Assembly (NCBI GenBank): GCA_002705125.1 | Contig: PAHQ01000008.1 | Span: forward strand, 1 to 15,680 | Origin: Verrucomicrobiales bacterium | Lineage (GTDB): Bacteria > Verrucomicrobiota > Verrucomicrobiia > Verrucomicrobiales > DEV007 | Length of the DNA: 15,680 bases | Direction of reading: 5' to 3' | Shown: piece after piece, positions 6,693 to 15,423 of the stretch | Numbering within the stretch: position 1 is the stretch's first letter | How the letters are laid out: every line of letters starts with the position of its first letter | Translations under genes and position numbers: made by a program | Notes under the pieces: model-generated | The model's input: only the letters and a program-made list of their open reading frames with translations | Told to the model about the DNA's origin: nothing | The model's database searches: none

Positions 6693-8156
6693 CTACGCTA
6701 AAACACCTTTGATTACTTCAGCGGGGATCACACCTGTTAATCGCTGATCTAAACCGCCATAGTGGTAAGTTAAACTTTCGTGGTTTAATCCCATCAAATG
6801 TAATATCGTAGCATGGAGATCACGAACATGATGCTTGTTAACTGCAGCTTCATGACCTAAAGGGTCCGTTTCGCCGTAACTCGTTCCTGCCTTTACACCA
6901 CCCCCAGCAAGGAAATAACTAAATCCCTTAGGATTATGGTCACGACCACCATTATTACCCTGAGAAACAGGTTGGCGACCAAATTCTCCCCCCCAAACTA
7001 CTAACGTTTCTTCTAGCATTCCTCGTCGTTCGAGATCTTCAAGTAATCCCGCAATAGGCACATCAATCTCAGGACCATGGATCTTAAGATTTTCTTCCGC
7101 TCCGTTATGAGCATCCCAGTTTTGTTGTTGATGACCCCCTCCTGAGTAAAGCTGCACAAAGCGAACTCCCTTCTCAACTAAGCGGCGGGCAATTAAGCAC
7201 TGACGACCAAAATGCGAAGTTGGAATTGAAAGCTTATGGTCACCCTTGCCCATATGTAACCCATAAAGCTTTTTAGTTTTTTCATCTTCATTAGAGATGT
7301 CAAGCGCCTCAGGAGCAGAAGTTTGTAGCTGATATGCAAGATCATAACTAGCGATACGGGCACTGAGTTCAGAATAAGATTCTTTACCACGTAGGTGCAT
7401 TTTATTAAATTCGTTGATAGCATTTATCTTATCCCCCTGCATTGAATGTGTAATCATTGAACGCGGATTAAGATTTAATATTGGGTTTCCTTTAGACCTT
7501 AGAATTGTCCCTTGATATGCAGCAGGCATATACCCACTTGCCCAGTTTGCTGCTCCTGGAATTGGGCCACCTCGGGCATCAAGCATAACCACATAACCAG
7601 GCAAGTTAGGGTTTGTGGTTCCCAAACCATGAGAAACCCAAGCTCCTAATGAGGGGTGACCTTGCAAGATCCGACCACAGTTCATTTGTAAATTTGCTGA
7701 ACCGTGGGCGAAGGAATCCATATAAAGTGACTTAATCACTGCAAGCTTATCCATGTGCTTTGCAATATTTGGAATAGCATCTGAACACCACTGTCCTGAC
7801 TGCCCGTGTTGAGTAAACTTTCTCTTTGATGCCAAGAGTTTAGACTTTCGTAATTCACCTCTACGAATTTCCATATTTACCTCTTTACCATCATTTTTTT
7901 GTAATTCTGGTTTATAGTCCAATAGGTCCATTTGTGAGGGACCTCCATACATATAAAGAAAAATACAAGCCTTGGCTTTGGCAGGAAAATCCTGAGGTTT
8001 AGGAGCTAATGGGTTAACTAATGTACTAGCAGGCAGAGCACCAAATACTTTTTCCCCAGGAAAAATGCCAGATAGAGAAATTCCAGCCATAGAAGTTCCA
8101 AAATATTTAAGGAAATTTCTTCGGCCTTCTTCTTGAAACCTCGATTTTATATTCAT
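6693..8156 (-). CDS. DUF1501 protein, Tat-exported
   Basis: A 487-residue DUF1501 protein, a family in the alkaline-phosphatase/sulfatase superfamily fold that is abundant in Planctomycetota and Verrucomicrobiota; its reaction is not established. Near the N-terminus GRRNFLKYFG (11-20, Arg pair 12-13) followed by a weakly hydrophobic stretch ending in GIFPGEKVFGA is a twin-arginine signal, so it is exported folded, possibly with bound metal. Family landmarks are YMYGGPSQMDLLDYKP (69-83), QNWDAHNG (345-352), VVWGGEFGRQP (386-396), GRDHNP (404-409) and HHVRDLHATILHLMGL (442-457). Conserved Asp/His residues in these motifs would be candidate metal ligands. Length is normal. It lies 31 bases downstream of the PSD1 gene with no terminator between, matching the usual PSD1-DUF1501 operon. 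No clear Shine-Dalgarno. Confidence 0.95.
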   Translation of the reverse strand: MNIKSRFQEEGRRNFLKYFGTSMAGISLSGIFPGEKVFGALPASTLVNPLAPKPQDFPAKAKACIFLYMYGGPSQMDLLDYKPELQKNDGKEVNMEIRRGELRKSKLLASKRKFTQHGQSGQWCSDAIPNIAKHMDKLAVIKSLYMDSFAHGSANLQMNCGRILQGHPSLGAWVSHGLGTTNPNLPGYVVMLDARGGPIPGAANWASGYMPAAYQGTILRSKGNPILNLNPRSMITHSMQGDKINAINEFNKMHLRGKESYSELSARIASYDLAYQLQTSAPEALDISNEDEKTKKLYGLHMGKGDHKLSIPTSHFGRQCLIARRLVEKGVRFVQLYSGGGHQQQNWDAHNGAEENLKIHGPEIDVPIAGLLEDLERRGMLEETLVVWGGEFGRQPVSQGNNGGRDHNPKGFSYFLAGGGVKAGTSYGETDPLGHEAAVNKHHVRDLHATILHLMGLNHESLTYHYGGLDQRLTGVIPAEVIKGVLA

Positions 8157-8187
8157 TTAAATTATCTCACTTATTAAATTCCTAGGC

Positions 8188-10764
8188 TTAATCAACATAT
8201 ATAAATTCATTGAGATTTAGTAACATTGAGCATAATTCAGCCATTGCTCTTCTTTCAATAATCTGCTGATCTTTGTTAAGAATGATTTCTGTATCACTTC
8301 CTATTAATTTGGAGGCAGAATGATTTATTTGCGTAATTGGATATTTTTTTTCATTATTCTCAATTGAAAGTTTATCAAAAGTCACGCTTCCTCCCCACGA
8401 ACTTATACCAAACCGACCCTCTCCTAAAATTGGCTTATTGTCTTTTGCAAAAACTTTAATAGCCTCCGTTCCTACAGAGCCAGAAATTTTGAACCCTATT
8501 CTATTTTCAACTAACTCTAATTCAAAGTCTAGAAACCCAGCTTTTAAATCACCCGTAGATTCTTTAGCAAGGGTTTCAATTTTACCTTTATTATAACGTT
8601 TCAAGGAAACTTCATTAGAATTGGCATCAATTAATGCCACATATCCATCAAATTGATCTCCTCTTACTTGAGCTCTTATCAAAATTGATACCCTTTCAGT
8701 AATGTCCTGTAATTGAAATTTTCCGCTAATCTTGTGGTCTCTCAATTCCATTTTAAATAAAGCAAATGCTGGCCATTCAATTTCTGCTCTAAGTGCGCTT
8801 TCATAACCTCCTGTCCATTTACCTTTAAAATAATCCCACCCAGAAGTAGGACCTTTTAAAAACTGCTTTGACGGAAGAATCTTGTGATAGTCATTAAAAA
8901 AAGCAGACGGGTAGTCTGGCCTAAAGCGAATCTGACTTGCTAAAGGTTCTTGTTTTTTGTGCTGTGTTACTAAAAATTTCTTTGCCATTTCTCGTTCTGC
9001 ATGACTGGGGTCTCTACTCAACACAGTTCTAAAGGCTTTTCCTATGGGATCTTTACTGAGAAGAGCGCTATTAGAGATAAGCTTTGCGCTTTCAGAAATT
9101 ATTTCACTGTTCAGCATTAAAAGCGCTTGTGGCGCAACCGTTGTTTGTGGGCGAGCCCCTAAAGAGCCCTCCGTGTTGGCATAATCAAAAAGCTCAAAGA
9201 ACGGATAGACCATAGTCCTTTTTACAAATGCATATACGCTTCTCCTTTTCTGCTCCTCTTCACTTGACCATTTCCAACCACGACCCGGTTTGGAAGCTCC
9301 TGCGACAACTTCGCCATTTAACGCTGGATAGAAACTGGGCCCGCCTCTTTTATTGTTTAATTGACCACTAATTTGTAGAACACGGTCCCTAATTGTTTCA
9401 GCTTCCAAACGTCGAAGGTTCATTCTCCAGTGATGTTCATTTCCAGGATCCTTATCAAAATTTTCGGAGTTATTGTCAGAGGACCGTTGATAGGCTGCGG
9501 TATTCATAATGACCCTATGCATATGCTTAATGGACCACTTGCTTTTTACAAACTCTGAAGCCAACCAATCTAAAAGCTCAAGATTTGAAGCAGGCTTACC
9601 AGCGCGCCCAAAATCATTTGGGCTAGCAACAATTCCTTGCCCAAAGTGATATTGCCAAATACGATTTACCATGACTCGAGCAGTCAAGGGGTTAGAAGAG
9701 TCAGTGATCCATTTAGCGAGAGCTAGTCTGCGGCCTGAACTTTTCTCAGCTGGCTCAGGTTCAGGACTAAGAGCAGAAAAAACATCAGGTACCCTTGGTT
9801 GAACTTCTATACTAGGTTTGGAAGCTTCTCCCCGAATTAAAACATGAGTCTCAGGCGCTACAGTACCATGCTCGCTAATACTTAATGCCTTGCCTCCCTC
9901 TATTTGTCTCTGAATGATTCCCTTATCGCTCGGCTTTTCATAATTTCTAACATTCCTGAAATAAGCCAACATGGAGTAATAATCTTTTTGGGAAATTGGA
10001 TCAAACATGTGGTCATGGCACCGTGCACAACCAGCCGTCAATCCAAGAAAAGTTTCTGTAGTTGTTCGTAATATGTCATCAAGGCCATCATACTCTGCCT
10101 GTAATTTATCATCTGGTTCATCATCCCAGACACCAAGTCTATAAAACCCTGTAGCTATTAATCCTTCATCACCGCCTTCAACAAATGGCTTATTCTTGTT
10201 AAAGGCCTCAAGAATAAGTTCATCTCCGGCTAACTGCTCTAATATGAACCGGTCATAGGGCTTATCAGTATTAAAAGCATTAATGACATAGTCTCGATAC
10301 CTCCAAGCATTTGGCTTCTCGTCGTCTCTTTCATAACCATTAGTCTGTGCATATCGAACAACATCCAACCAATGACGCCCCCACCTTTCACCGTATTCTG
10401 GCATGGCTAACAATTTATCTACCAACAATGCAAAAGCTTTATCTGTACTAGATTTGTCAGATTTGAATGCCTTAATTTCTTCATAGGTTGGAACTAGACC
10501 AACTAGGTCAAAGTAAGCTCTTCTGATAAGTATCTCTCGACTCGCTAATGCATTCGGCACCAATTCATTGTCAATGATTGCTTTATCAACAATTGAATCA
10601 ATAGAAAACTTATGATGCTCAGTTGATATAACAGGCTTGAAAGCCCAATAATTTCGATCTGCCTCAGATATGCTAAACTTCTCCTCGGCTACAATAATTA
10701 GCTGACAAGCTATAAAATAAGCTAAACTCAAGGTTAGCCAAATTTTGGCAGTTCGTTTTCTCAT
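8188..10764 (-). CDS. PSD1-type protein: DUF1549 (PSCyt2) + DUF1553 with inserted concanavalin-like domain
   Basis: An 858-residue exported protein. It has a basic n-region, a hydrophobic stretch (about 8-26) and probable cleavage near IIVA-EE; FIAC at 17-20 is a poor lipobox. DUF1549 spans about 52-265: RRAYFDLVGLVPT (81-93), YGERWGRHWLDVVRYA (124-139) and GCARCHDHMFDPISQKDYY (245-263), with a CxxCH motif at 246-250. DUF1553 starts near 345: RRLALAKWITDSSNPLTARV (345-364), NRIWQYHFGQGIV (367-379), RRLEAETIRD (451-460) and ARPQTTVAPQALLMLNS (537-553). Its usual end, LLNLNEFIYVD, is at the C-terminus, but residues about 640-803 interrupt it with a beta-rich stretch resembling a LamG/DUF1080-like concanavalin domain (GWDYFKGKW, DGYVALID, GRFGISSWGG, VTFDKLSIEN). 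The N-terminal PSCyt1 cytochrome domain common in the family is absent. The function of these proteins is unproven. The start codon overlaps the stop of the TIM-barrel gene (ATGA), implying translational coupling. Confidence 0.93.
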   Translation of the reverse strand: MRKRTAKIWLTLSLAYFIACQLIIVAEEKFSISEADRNYWAFKPVISTEHHKFSIDSIVDKAIIDNELVPNALASREILIRRAYFDLVGLVPTYEEIKAFKSDKSSTDKAFALLVDKLLAMPEYGERWGRHWLDVVRYAQTNGYERDDEKPNAWRYRDYVINAFNTDKPYDRFILEQLAGDELILEAFNKNKPFVEGGDEGLIATGFYRLGVWDDEPDDKLQAEYDGLDDILRTTTETFLGLTAGCARCHDHMFDPISQKDYYSMLAYFRNVRNYEKPSDKGIIQRQIEGGKALSISEHGTVAPETHVLIRGEASKPSIEVQPRVPDVFSALSPEPEPAEKSSGRRLALAKWITDSSNPLTARVMVNRIWQYHFGQGIVASPNDFGRAGKPASNLELLDWLASEFVKSKWSIKHMHRVIMNTAAYQRSSDNNSENFDKDPGNEHHWRMNLRRLEAETIRDRVLQISGQLNNKRGGPSFYPALNGEVVAGASKPGRGWKWSSEEEQKRRSVYAFVKRTMVYPFFELFDYANTEGSLGARPQTTVAPQALLMLNSEIISESAKLISNSALLSKDPIGKAFRTVLSRDPSHAEREMAKKFLVTQHKKQEPLASQIRFRPDYPSAFFNDYHKILPSKQFLKGPTSGWDYFKGKWTGGYESALRAEIEWPAFALFKMELRDHKISGKFQLQDITERVSILIRAQVRGDQFDGYVALIDANSNEVSLKRYNKGKIETLAKESTGDLKAGFLDFELELVENRIGFKISGSVGTEAIKVFAKDNKPILGEGRFGISSWGGSVTFDKLSIENNEKKYPITQINHSASKLIGSDTEIILNKDQQIIERRAMAELCSMLLNLNEFIYVD

Positions 10765-11636
10765 CTTTGAAAACTTAGTAGTTCGCTTTGCTCTTCTATT
10801 CTTTGTAGGTAATCCAAACTACGACTAATGCCATCTCTACAATCATGGAGTGGTTCATACTCAATCAGGCATACTCCGTCATAATTCATGGTCTCAAATA
10901 GTGGGCCATAATCTAAGTCATCATCACCAATGGCTACGGCTACCCACCCATCTCCCTTTCTTGTCCAGTCCTTCAGATGACAATAATTGATTCGATCATT
11001 AATTATTGATAAGCAGAAGTCTTTGTCTTCAGGTCGCACTGCTTTTATATTTCCTGGATCATAATTGAAACCAACTCTCGGTGGTAACTGGTCAAGTAGG
11101 CGAATCAAAGACTCGGGATCAGTGGAAACTGAATTAAAATGATGTGCTGATTCTTCTTCGTCGAATGTGATGCCTCCATGAGTTTCAATTGCAATGGTTA
11201 AACCAAGGCTCTCACACAATTGGTCAGCATCGGCGAAAGCTTTAATCATCCGTTCCCAAATCTTAGGGCTAACCTCTTCGACAGCTGTAAATCCTGCAAA
11301 TAGTCGAACCTGTTTAGCGCCGCAATCTGCCGCTGCCTGAATCTGTTTCTTAACCTTATCAAGCATTTTTAAATGATCCTTCTCATCGGCTAGAGTGAAA
11401 TCGTTCTCTATACAACAGAACGGAGTCTCAATGCCAAATTCTTGATTTAATGACTTAAATCCTTCTATCTCGTCAGATTCAGGAAACTCAGATAGGCGGC
11501 CAATTTGATTTCCACCTATTCCAAACTCCAACCACTTGATGTCAAATTCACGTGCAATTTCAAAATGTTCCCGCATTGGTCGATTACGAAAACCCCACTC
11601 TCCACATCCTATCTTGATAACTTTTGATTCCTGCAT
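10761..11636 (-). CDS. Sugar phosphate isomerase/epimerase-type TIM barrel
   Basis: A 291-residue protein of the xylose-isomerase-like TIM-barrel superfamily (AP endonuclease family 2, PF01261), which isomerises or epimerises sugars and their derivatives using a divalent metal. The candidate metal site has four residues in the expected order: E151 (AIETHGG), D193 (NYDPGN), H220 (CHLKDW) and E259 (LIEYEP). Strand 1 reads VIKIGCGEWGF near the N-terminus. There is no signal peptide, so it should be cytoplasmic, unlike its two operon partners. The ATG at 11636 is chosen because it sits a few residues before strand 1; an in-frame TTG at 11687 would add 17 unmatched residues. No Shine-Dalgarno is seen at either. 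It is the first gene of the minus-strand operon and overlaps the PSD1 start by four bases. Its specific substrate cannot be told. Confidence 0.9.
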   Translation of the reverse strand: MQESKVIKIGCGEWGFRNRPMREHFEIAREFDIKWLEFGIGGNQIGRLSEFPESDEIEGFKSLNQEFGIETPFCCIENDFTLADEKDHLKMLDKVKKQIQAAADCGAKQVRLFAGFTAVEEVSPKIWERMIKAFADADQLCESLGLTIAIETHGGITFDEEESAHHFNSVSTDPESLIRLLDQLPPRVGFNYDPGNIKAVRPEDKDFCLSIINDRINYCHLKDWTRKGDGWVAVAIGDDDLDYGPLFETMNYDGVCLIEYEPLHDCRDGISRSLDYLQRIEEQSELLSFQR

Positions 11637-11731
11637 GGAAAACAATAATAAATCATAATTTAACCTAACAAAACCTTGTTTTTCCAATCAATTAACTTAA
11701 TTCCAAGGATAAAATCAAAGGAGCGTGCGAA

Positions 11732-11767
11732 ATGATAATTTTGACCTATCTTCATGGTCATTTATGA
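11732..11767 (+). CDS. Possible 11-codon leader ORF coupled to the sulfatase
   Basis: An ATG at 11732 lies eight bases after GGAG (11720-11723, within AAAGGAG), a good Shine-Dalgarno and spacing. It encodes MIILTYLHGHL and stops at TGA 11765-11767, which overlaps the sulfatase ATG (11764-11766) as ATGA. The sulfatase ATG has no Shine-Dalgarno of its own, so ribosomes finishing this mini-ORF could restart there. The peptide shows no obvious attenuator-type run of one amino acid. This is inferred from geometry alone; chance is possible. Confidence 0.35.
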   Translation: MIILTYLHGHL

Positions 11768-13914
11768 AGCCTTCATTCACCAAAAAATGCATATCCGCTA
11801 TTTCTTCTCTATTTTTGTTATTTTCCACTGGCCTTGGGGCTAAACAACCTAATGTCGTCATCGTTATGACCGACGATCAGGGCTATGGAGATCTTTCTTG
11901 CCACGGCAACCCGATTCTCAAAACACCAAATTTAGACCAACTACACAAAGAATCCGTAAGGCTAACTGATTACCATGTTGCTCCAACTTGCTCTCCAACC
12001 AGAGCTGCATTCATTACCGGTCGTTGGACCAATAGAACCGGGGTATGGCACACGATTATGGGGCGCTCCATGCTTCGTCATAATGAGGTGACAATAGGAA
12101 AAATCTTTGGAGATAGTGGTTATCATACGGGTATGTTCGGTAAGTGGCACCTTGGAGACAATTATCCTTACAGGCCTGAGGATAGAGGTTTTCAAGAGGT
12201 ACTTAGACACGGTGGAGGTGGAGTAGGTCAAACACCCGACTACTGGGACAATGCATATTTTGATGGCTCATACTTTCACAATGGTAAAGCTGTTCCAGTA
12301 AAAGGGTTCTGCAGTGATGTCTATTTTGATTATGCCAAGCGCTTCATTCGTAAAGTAAAGAAAAGCGAAAAACCTTTTCTTGTATACCTCTGCACCAATG
12401 CCCCGCACGGGCCAATGCACTCCCCTGAAAAATTTAGCAAACCTTATTTAAATCAAGGGGTAAACGTCGGAAACTTTCTTGGGATGATAGCTAATATTGA
12501 TGAGAACGTCGGATCAATGAGAGCATTCCTTAAAAAAGAGGGTTTAGCTGAAAACACCATCTTTATATTTACAACTGATAACGGTACATCGAGTGGTGCT
12601 AATATTCATAATAACGGAATGCGCGGACGTAAAGGAAGTGAATACGATGGCGGGCACCGCGTACCTTTCTTCATGCATTGGCCGAAGGGTGGACTCAATA
12701 AGGGTCGAGATGTGGACACTATCACCTCCTATGTAGATATTGTTCCAACACTAATTGATTACTGCAGGGTTCAACCTCCTAAAAGTGTAAAATTCGATGG
12801 AGTAAATATTCGGCCACTCATTGATAACACCTCTGAAAAATGGCCAGATCGTATATTAGTCACAGACTCTCAGAGAGTCCGCGACCCCATCAAATGGAGG
12901 AAAAGTTCAGTAATGACTGAGCAGTGGCGACTCGTGAACGGAAAAGAACTTTATGATATCAATGTTGATCCAGGGCAGAAAAATAATATTGCCAGCGCAA
13001 ACCCTAAAGTAGTATCTCGTCTTACTAAATTTTATGATGCTTGGTGGGAAGAAATTGTTCCCACTTTTGGAAAACCAACAGCTATTTATCTTGGTGCGAA
13101 TGCCCCTTTAGCTAATCCTGTCACTCTGACTTGCCACGATTGGATTGCAGATGGGAGTACACCTTGGAACCAACGCCACATTCGTAATGCGGAGAAAAAA
13201 CCCTCCAATACTGGCTTTTGGGCTGTCGATATTAAGAGTGCTGGAAACTATACTGTAGAGCTAAGGCGCTGGCCGAAGGAATCAGACAAAGCCATCACCG
13301 CAGAACTCGAGGCTGGAGCTGATGTCCCTGGTGTAAAACCTTTTAGAGCCGCGCCTGGAAAACCATTTGCAGCAGTCAAGGCTCACCTCAAATTAGGTGG
13401 TAAAGAATTAGTTCTTCCAGTTAGGAAAACAGATAAGGGGGTCAGCTTTGCAATTTCACTTAAAGAGGGTAGGGATGAATTATGGGCTAAATTTACTGAT
13501 ACTTCTGGTGCTGCAATGGGAGCTTTTTATGCTTATGTTACCAAGAATGATCTGGATGAGGAAACCTCTCAAAGGGGGCCATTACTTCAAAGAAAAATTA
13601 CTAATGAACAGCTAAATGCAATTGGGAATTTTCATTTGGCAGCTGAAAAAGGTGACCTCAATACAATCAAACGATGCTTAGAGAGTGGAATCGATATTAA
13701 TTGTGTTAGAGGAAAGGCATCTCTAAGAGTTCTACATAGAGCGGCTTCGGCAGGCAATAAGGCCTTGGTCACTTATCTTATAGATGAAAAAGCCAATATA
13801 AATGCGTTGTCTATTCAAGGAACACCACTCGATGTGGCTCTTAAAAGAGAACATCAAGAAATTGCACTATTGATACAAAAGCACGGTGGCAAAGAATCTG
13901 AAGAAATTAAGTGA
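11764..13914 (+). CDS. Exported formylglycine sulfatase with C-terminal ankyrin repeats
   Basis: A 716-residue protein that would remove sulfate esters from an organic substrate, probably in the periplasm. Residues 1-26 form a signal peptide (MKPSFTKK, hydrophobic SLFLLF, cleavage near GLGA-KQ). The sulfatase domain (about 28-440) has TDDQGYGD (36-43, metal Asp pair 37-38), CSPTR (76-80) where C76 would become formylglycine, GKWHLG (126-131), APHGP (213-217), TDNGTSSG (271-278) and MRGRKGSEYDGGHRVP (286-301). A beta-rich domain (about 450-600, with AGNYTVELRRWP) is common in PVC arylsulfatases. Unusually, residues about 617-711 form three ankyrin-like repeats (FHLAAEKGDLNTIKRCLESG, VLHRAASAGNKALVTYLIDE, TPLDVALKREHQEIALLIQK). 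The ATG at 11764 is preferred to the in-frame GTG at 11725, because the signal peptide starts there and GTG is only one base after the GGAG. It is divergent from the TIM-barrel operon, with about 127 bases between starts. Confidence 0.94.
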   Translation: MKPSFTKKCISAISSLFLLFSTGLGAKQPNVVIVMTDDQGYGDLSCHGNPILKTPNLDQLHKESVRLTDYHVAPTCSPTRAAFITGRWTNRTGVWHTIMGRSMLRHNEVTIGKIFGDSGYHTGMFGKWHLGDNYPYRPEDRGFQEVLRHGGGGVGQTPDYWDNAYFDGSYFHNGKAVPVKGFCSDVYFDYAKRFIRKVKKSEKPFLVYLCTNAPHGPMHSPEKFSKPYLNQGVNVGNFLGMIANIDENVGSMRAFLKKEGLAENTIFIFTTDNGTSSGANIHNNGMRGRKGSEYDGGHRVPFFMHWPKGGLNKGRDVDTITSYVDIVPTLIDYCRVQPPKSVKFDGVNIRPLIDNTSEKWPDRILVTDSQRVRDPIKWRKSSVMTEQWRLVNGKELYDINVDPGQKNNIASANPKVVSRLTKFYDAWWEEIVPTFGKPTAIYLGANAPLANPVTLTCHDWIADGSTPWNQRHIRNAEKKPSNTGFWAVDIKSAGNYTVELRRWPKESDKAITAELEAGADVPGVKPFRAAPGKPFAAVKAHLKLGGKELVLPVRKTDKGVSFAISLKEGRDELWAKFTDTSGAAMGAFYAYVTKNDLDEETSQRGPLLQRKITNEQLNAIGNFHLAAEKGDLNTIKRCLESGIDINCVRGKASLRVLHRAASAGNKALVTYLIDEKANINALSIQGTPLDVALKREHQEIALLIQKHGGKESEEIK

Positions 13915-13959
13915 TATAAAATTCTTACCACAATCAAATTTTTTAGCCGAGATCAACCA

Positions 13960-15423
13960 ATGTTTATATTCCAATTTGTACGGTTATTCATAATCCTCGC
14001 TCTTCCTTCTTTATGCCTTGGTCAGAAAGAAAAATCTGCAGGAGATATATACATTGAGGTACGTAAATATAAAAATTTTAACGGGCAATCGGCTGAATAT
14101 GAAGTTGGAACATTTTATGTAAATGAAAATCGTAATGATCCGGAAAGTAGGATCATCGGAATTGGGTTTGCGCGTTATAAATCCACTAATCCATCTGGAC
14201 CCCCAATTTTTTTCTTACCTGGTGGCCCTGGAAATAGTTATTTAAATAGTAGCCCTCCATATTTCAAAAAAAGCGGCGGGCCATTGTTGGCAGAAAATCT
14301 TTTAGGGCGCTGTGATTTGGTTTTTGTCGATCAGCGTGGATACAGCAAACGAGGTTCCTATCTGAAAGATCTTGCGTTCACACCAAACCCGCCGCCCTCT
14401 GACGCTACTCTCAATTTTCGTATCGATGAATTTAAAAGATTTTCGACAGAGGTTGTAGAGCGTTACGAACGTAGCAATATAGATTTGCGAGGTTATTCCA
14501 TTTTGGAGTGCATTGAAGATGTTAACGAACTTCGTAAAAAATTTGGTTATAAAAAAATTGTTCTTCGAGGGCAAAGCTTTGGTAGTCAATGGAGTTTTGG
14601 TATTATGAAGAAATATCCCGAAATTATTGAACGTGCTTTATTGACGGGAATCGAGCCGCTCAATAATTCTTATGACATGCCTTCGTATGTTTTCAATGCT
14701 GTAAAAAGGATGTGGGATACGATAAATGAAAATCCAAAATTTAAGGCATACCTCCCGGATGGAGGAATGATTGAAGCCGCCCAAAAGGTTATCGAGAAAC
14801 TTGAAAAGGAACCAATTGCAGTTTCCGAAGAGGGTAAAACAAAACCAGTACAAGTGATTGGGCCAGATGATTTTCCTTGGTGGGATCCATCAGCAATTTT
14901 GGAGCTTTATCACAATCAATACAACCGCTGGTCAATACCCCGAAACTATTCTATTGCTTCTCGCACGCTACTTCAGCCACTGATTGATTCTGGCTTGGGA
15001 GTAACAAATCAAAGGCGTAAGCAACTTTGGAATGATCCAGCTGTGCGATTCATTTCTCGACGCAACTTTGCCCCTTTGATTGCTACTGCTGATATTTGGC
15101 CAAGTCCTGACGTCGGTGATGCATTTCGTAATCCTGTGATTTGTAATATTCCAGTTATTTTTGTAAATGGTGACTGGGACACAAAAACACCCATCGAAAA
15201 CATGCACCAGATAGCTCAATTTTTTCCTAACAGCCAAAAAATTGTAGTTCACTGTGCAGGTCATTCCACTATGAATTATACAGTAAAAGAGCAACATCCA
15301 CTATTTATTAAAAAGCTTGCTCATTTTTTAGAAACAGGAACGTCAGATAAAATTCCTGAAAATCTAACGGTTCGCCCATACAAAACTTTCCATGCTCCTA
15401 ATTTTGATATTCCCGTAAGATAA
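13960..15423 (+). CDS. Exported alpha/beta-hydrolase peptidase (S33 / TAP-like)
   Basis: A 487-residue alpha/beta hydrolase of the proline-iminopeptidase or tripeptidyl-aminopeptidase type, which cleaves N-terminal residues from short peptides. It has an N-terminal signal (hydrophobic FIFQFVRLFIILALPSL, cleavage near CLG-QK). The core shows FFLPGGPG (84-91, oxyanion-loop region), VFVDQRGY (121-128) and GQSFGS (204-209, candidate nucleophile S206). A cap of mostly helical, Trp/Pro-rich sequence runs about 235-370. The triad is completed by D407 in GDWDTKTP (404-411) and H435 in AGHS. All three catalytic positions are present. It begins 45 bases after the sulfatase with no evident terminator, so it may share its transcript. 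Many hydrolases in this fold act on esters rather than peptides, so the substrate is not certain. Confidence 0.85.
   Translation: MFIFQFVRLFIILALPSLCLGQKEKSAGDIYIEVRKYKNFNGQSAEYEVGTFYVNENRNDPESRIIGIGFARYKSTNPSGPPIFFLPGGPGNSYLNSSPPYFKKSGGPLLAENLLGRCDLVFVDQRGYSKRGSYLKDLAFTPNPPPSDATLNFRIDEFKRFSTEVVERYERSNIDLRGYSILECIEDVNELRKKFGYKKIVLRGQSFGSQWSFGIMKKYPEIIERALLTGIEPLNNSYDMPSYVFNAVKRMWDTINENPKFKAYLPDGGMIEAAQKVIEKLEKEPIAVSEEGKTKPVQVIGPDDFPWWDPSAILELYHNQYNRWSIPRNYSIASRTLLQPLIDSGLGVTNQRRKQLWNDPAVRFISRRNFAPLIATADIWPSPDVGDAFRNPVICNIPVIFVNGDWDTKTPIENMHQIAQFFPNSQKIVVHCAGHSTMNYTVKEQHPLFIKKLAHFLETGTSDKIPENLTVRPYKTFHAPNFDIPVR

Noticed and set aside
10015..10029. CxxCH in the PSD1 protein as proof of a covalent c-type haem
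   Set aside because: CARCHDH is a conserved DUF1549 signature, and haem binding by this motif is not established; the PSCyt1 domain is missing here.
11685..11687. TTG as the start of the TIM-barrel gene
   Set aside because: It would add 17 residues before the conserved first strand with no Shine-Dalgarno; ATG at 11636 fits the family better.
11725..11727. GTG as the start of the sulfatase
   Set aside because: Only one base separates it from GGAG, and it would put 13 non-hydrophobic residues before a clean signal peptide beginning at the ATG at 11764.
11637..11731. Divergent promoter pair between the TIM-barrel operon and the sulfatase
   Set aside because: TATGAT (minus, 11652-11657) and TAAAAT (plus, 11710-11715) look like -10 boxes, but neither has a -35 at usable spacing, and the plus one would put the start inside the Shine-Dalgarno. 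A divergent promoter must exist, but I cannot place it.
14204..14233. PGGPG instead of HGGPG in the peptidase oxyanion region as a defect
   Set aside because: PGGPG is normal in TAP-like relatives, and the Ser, Asp and His positions are all present.
14302..14589. Antisense open frames inside the peptidase and other genes
   Set aside because: They lie wholly within well-supported genes, have low-complexity or unrecognisable products and no start signals, so they are shadow frames.
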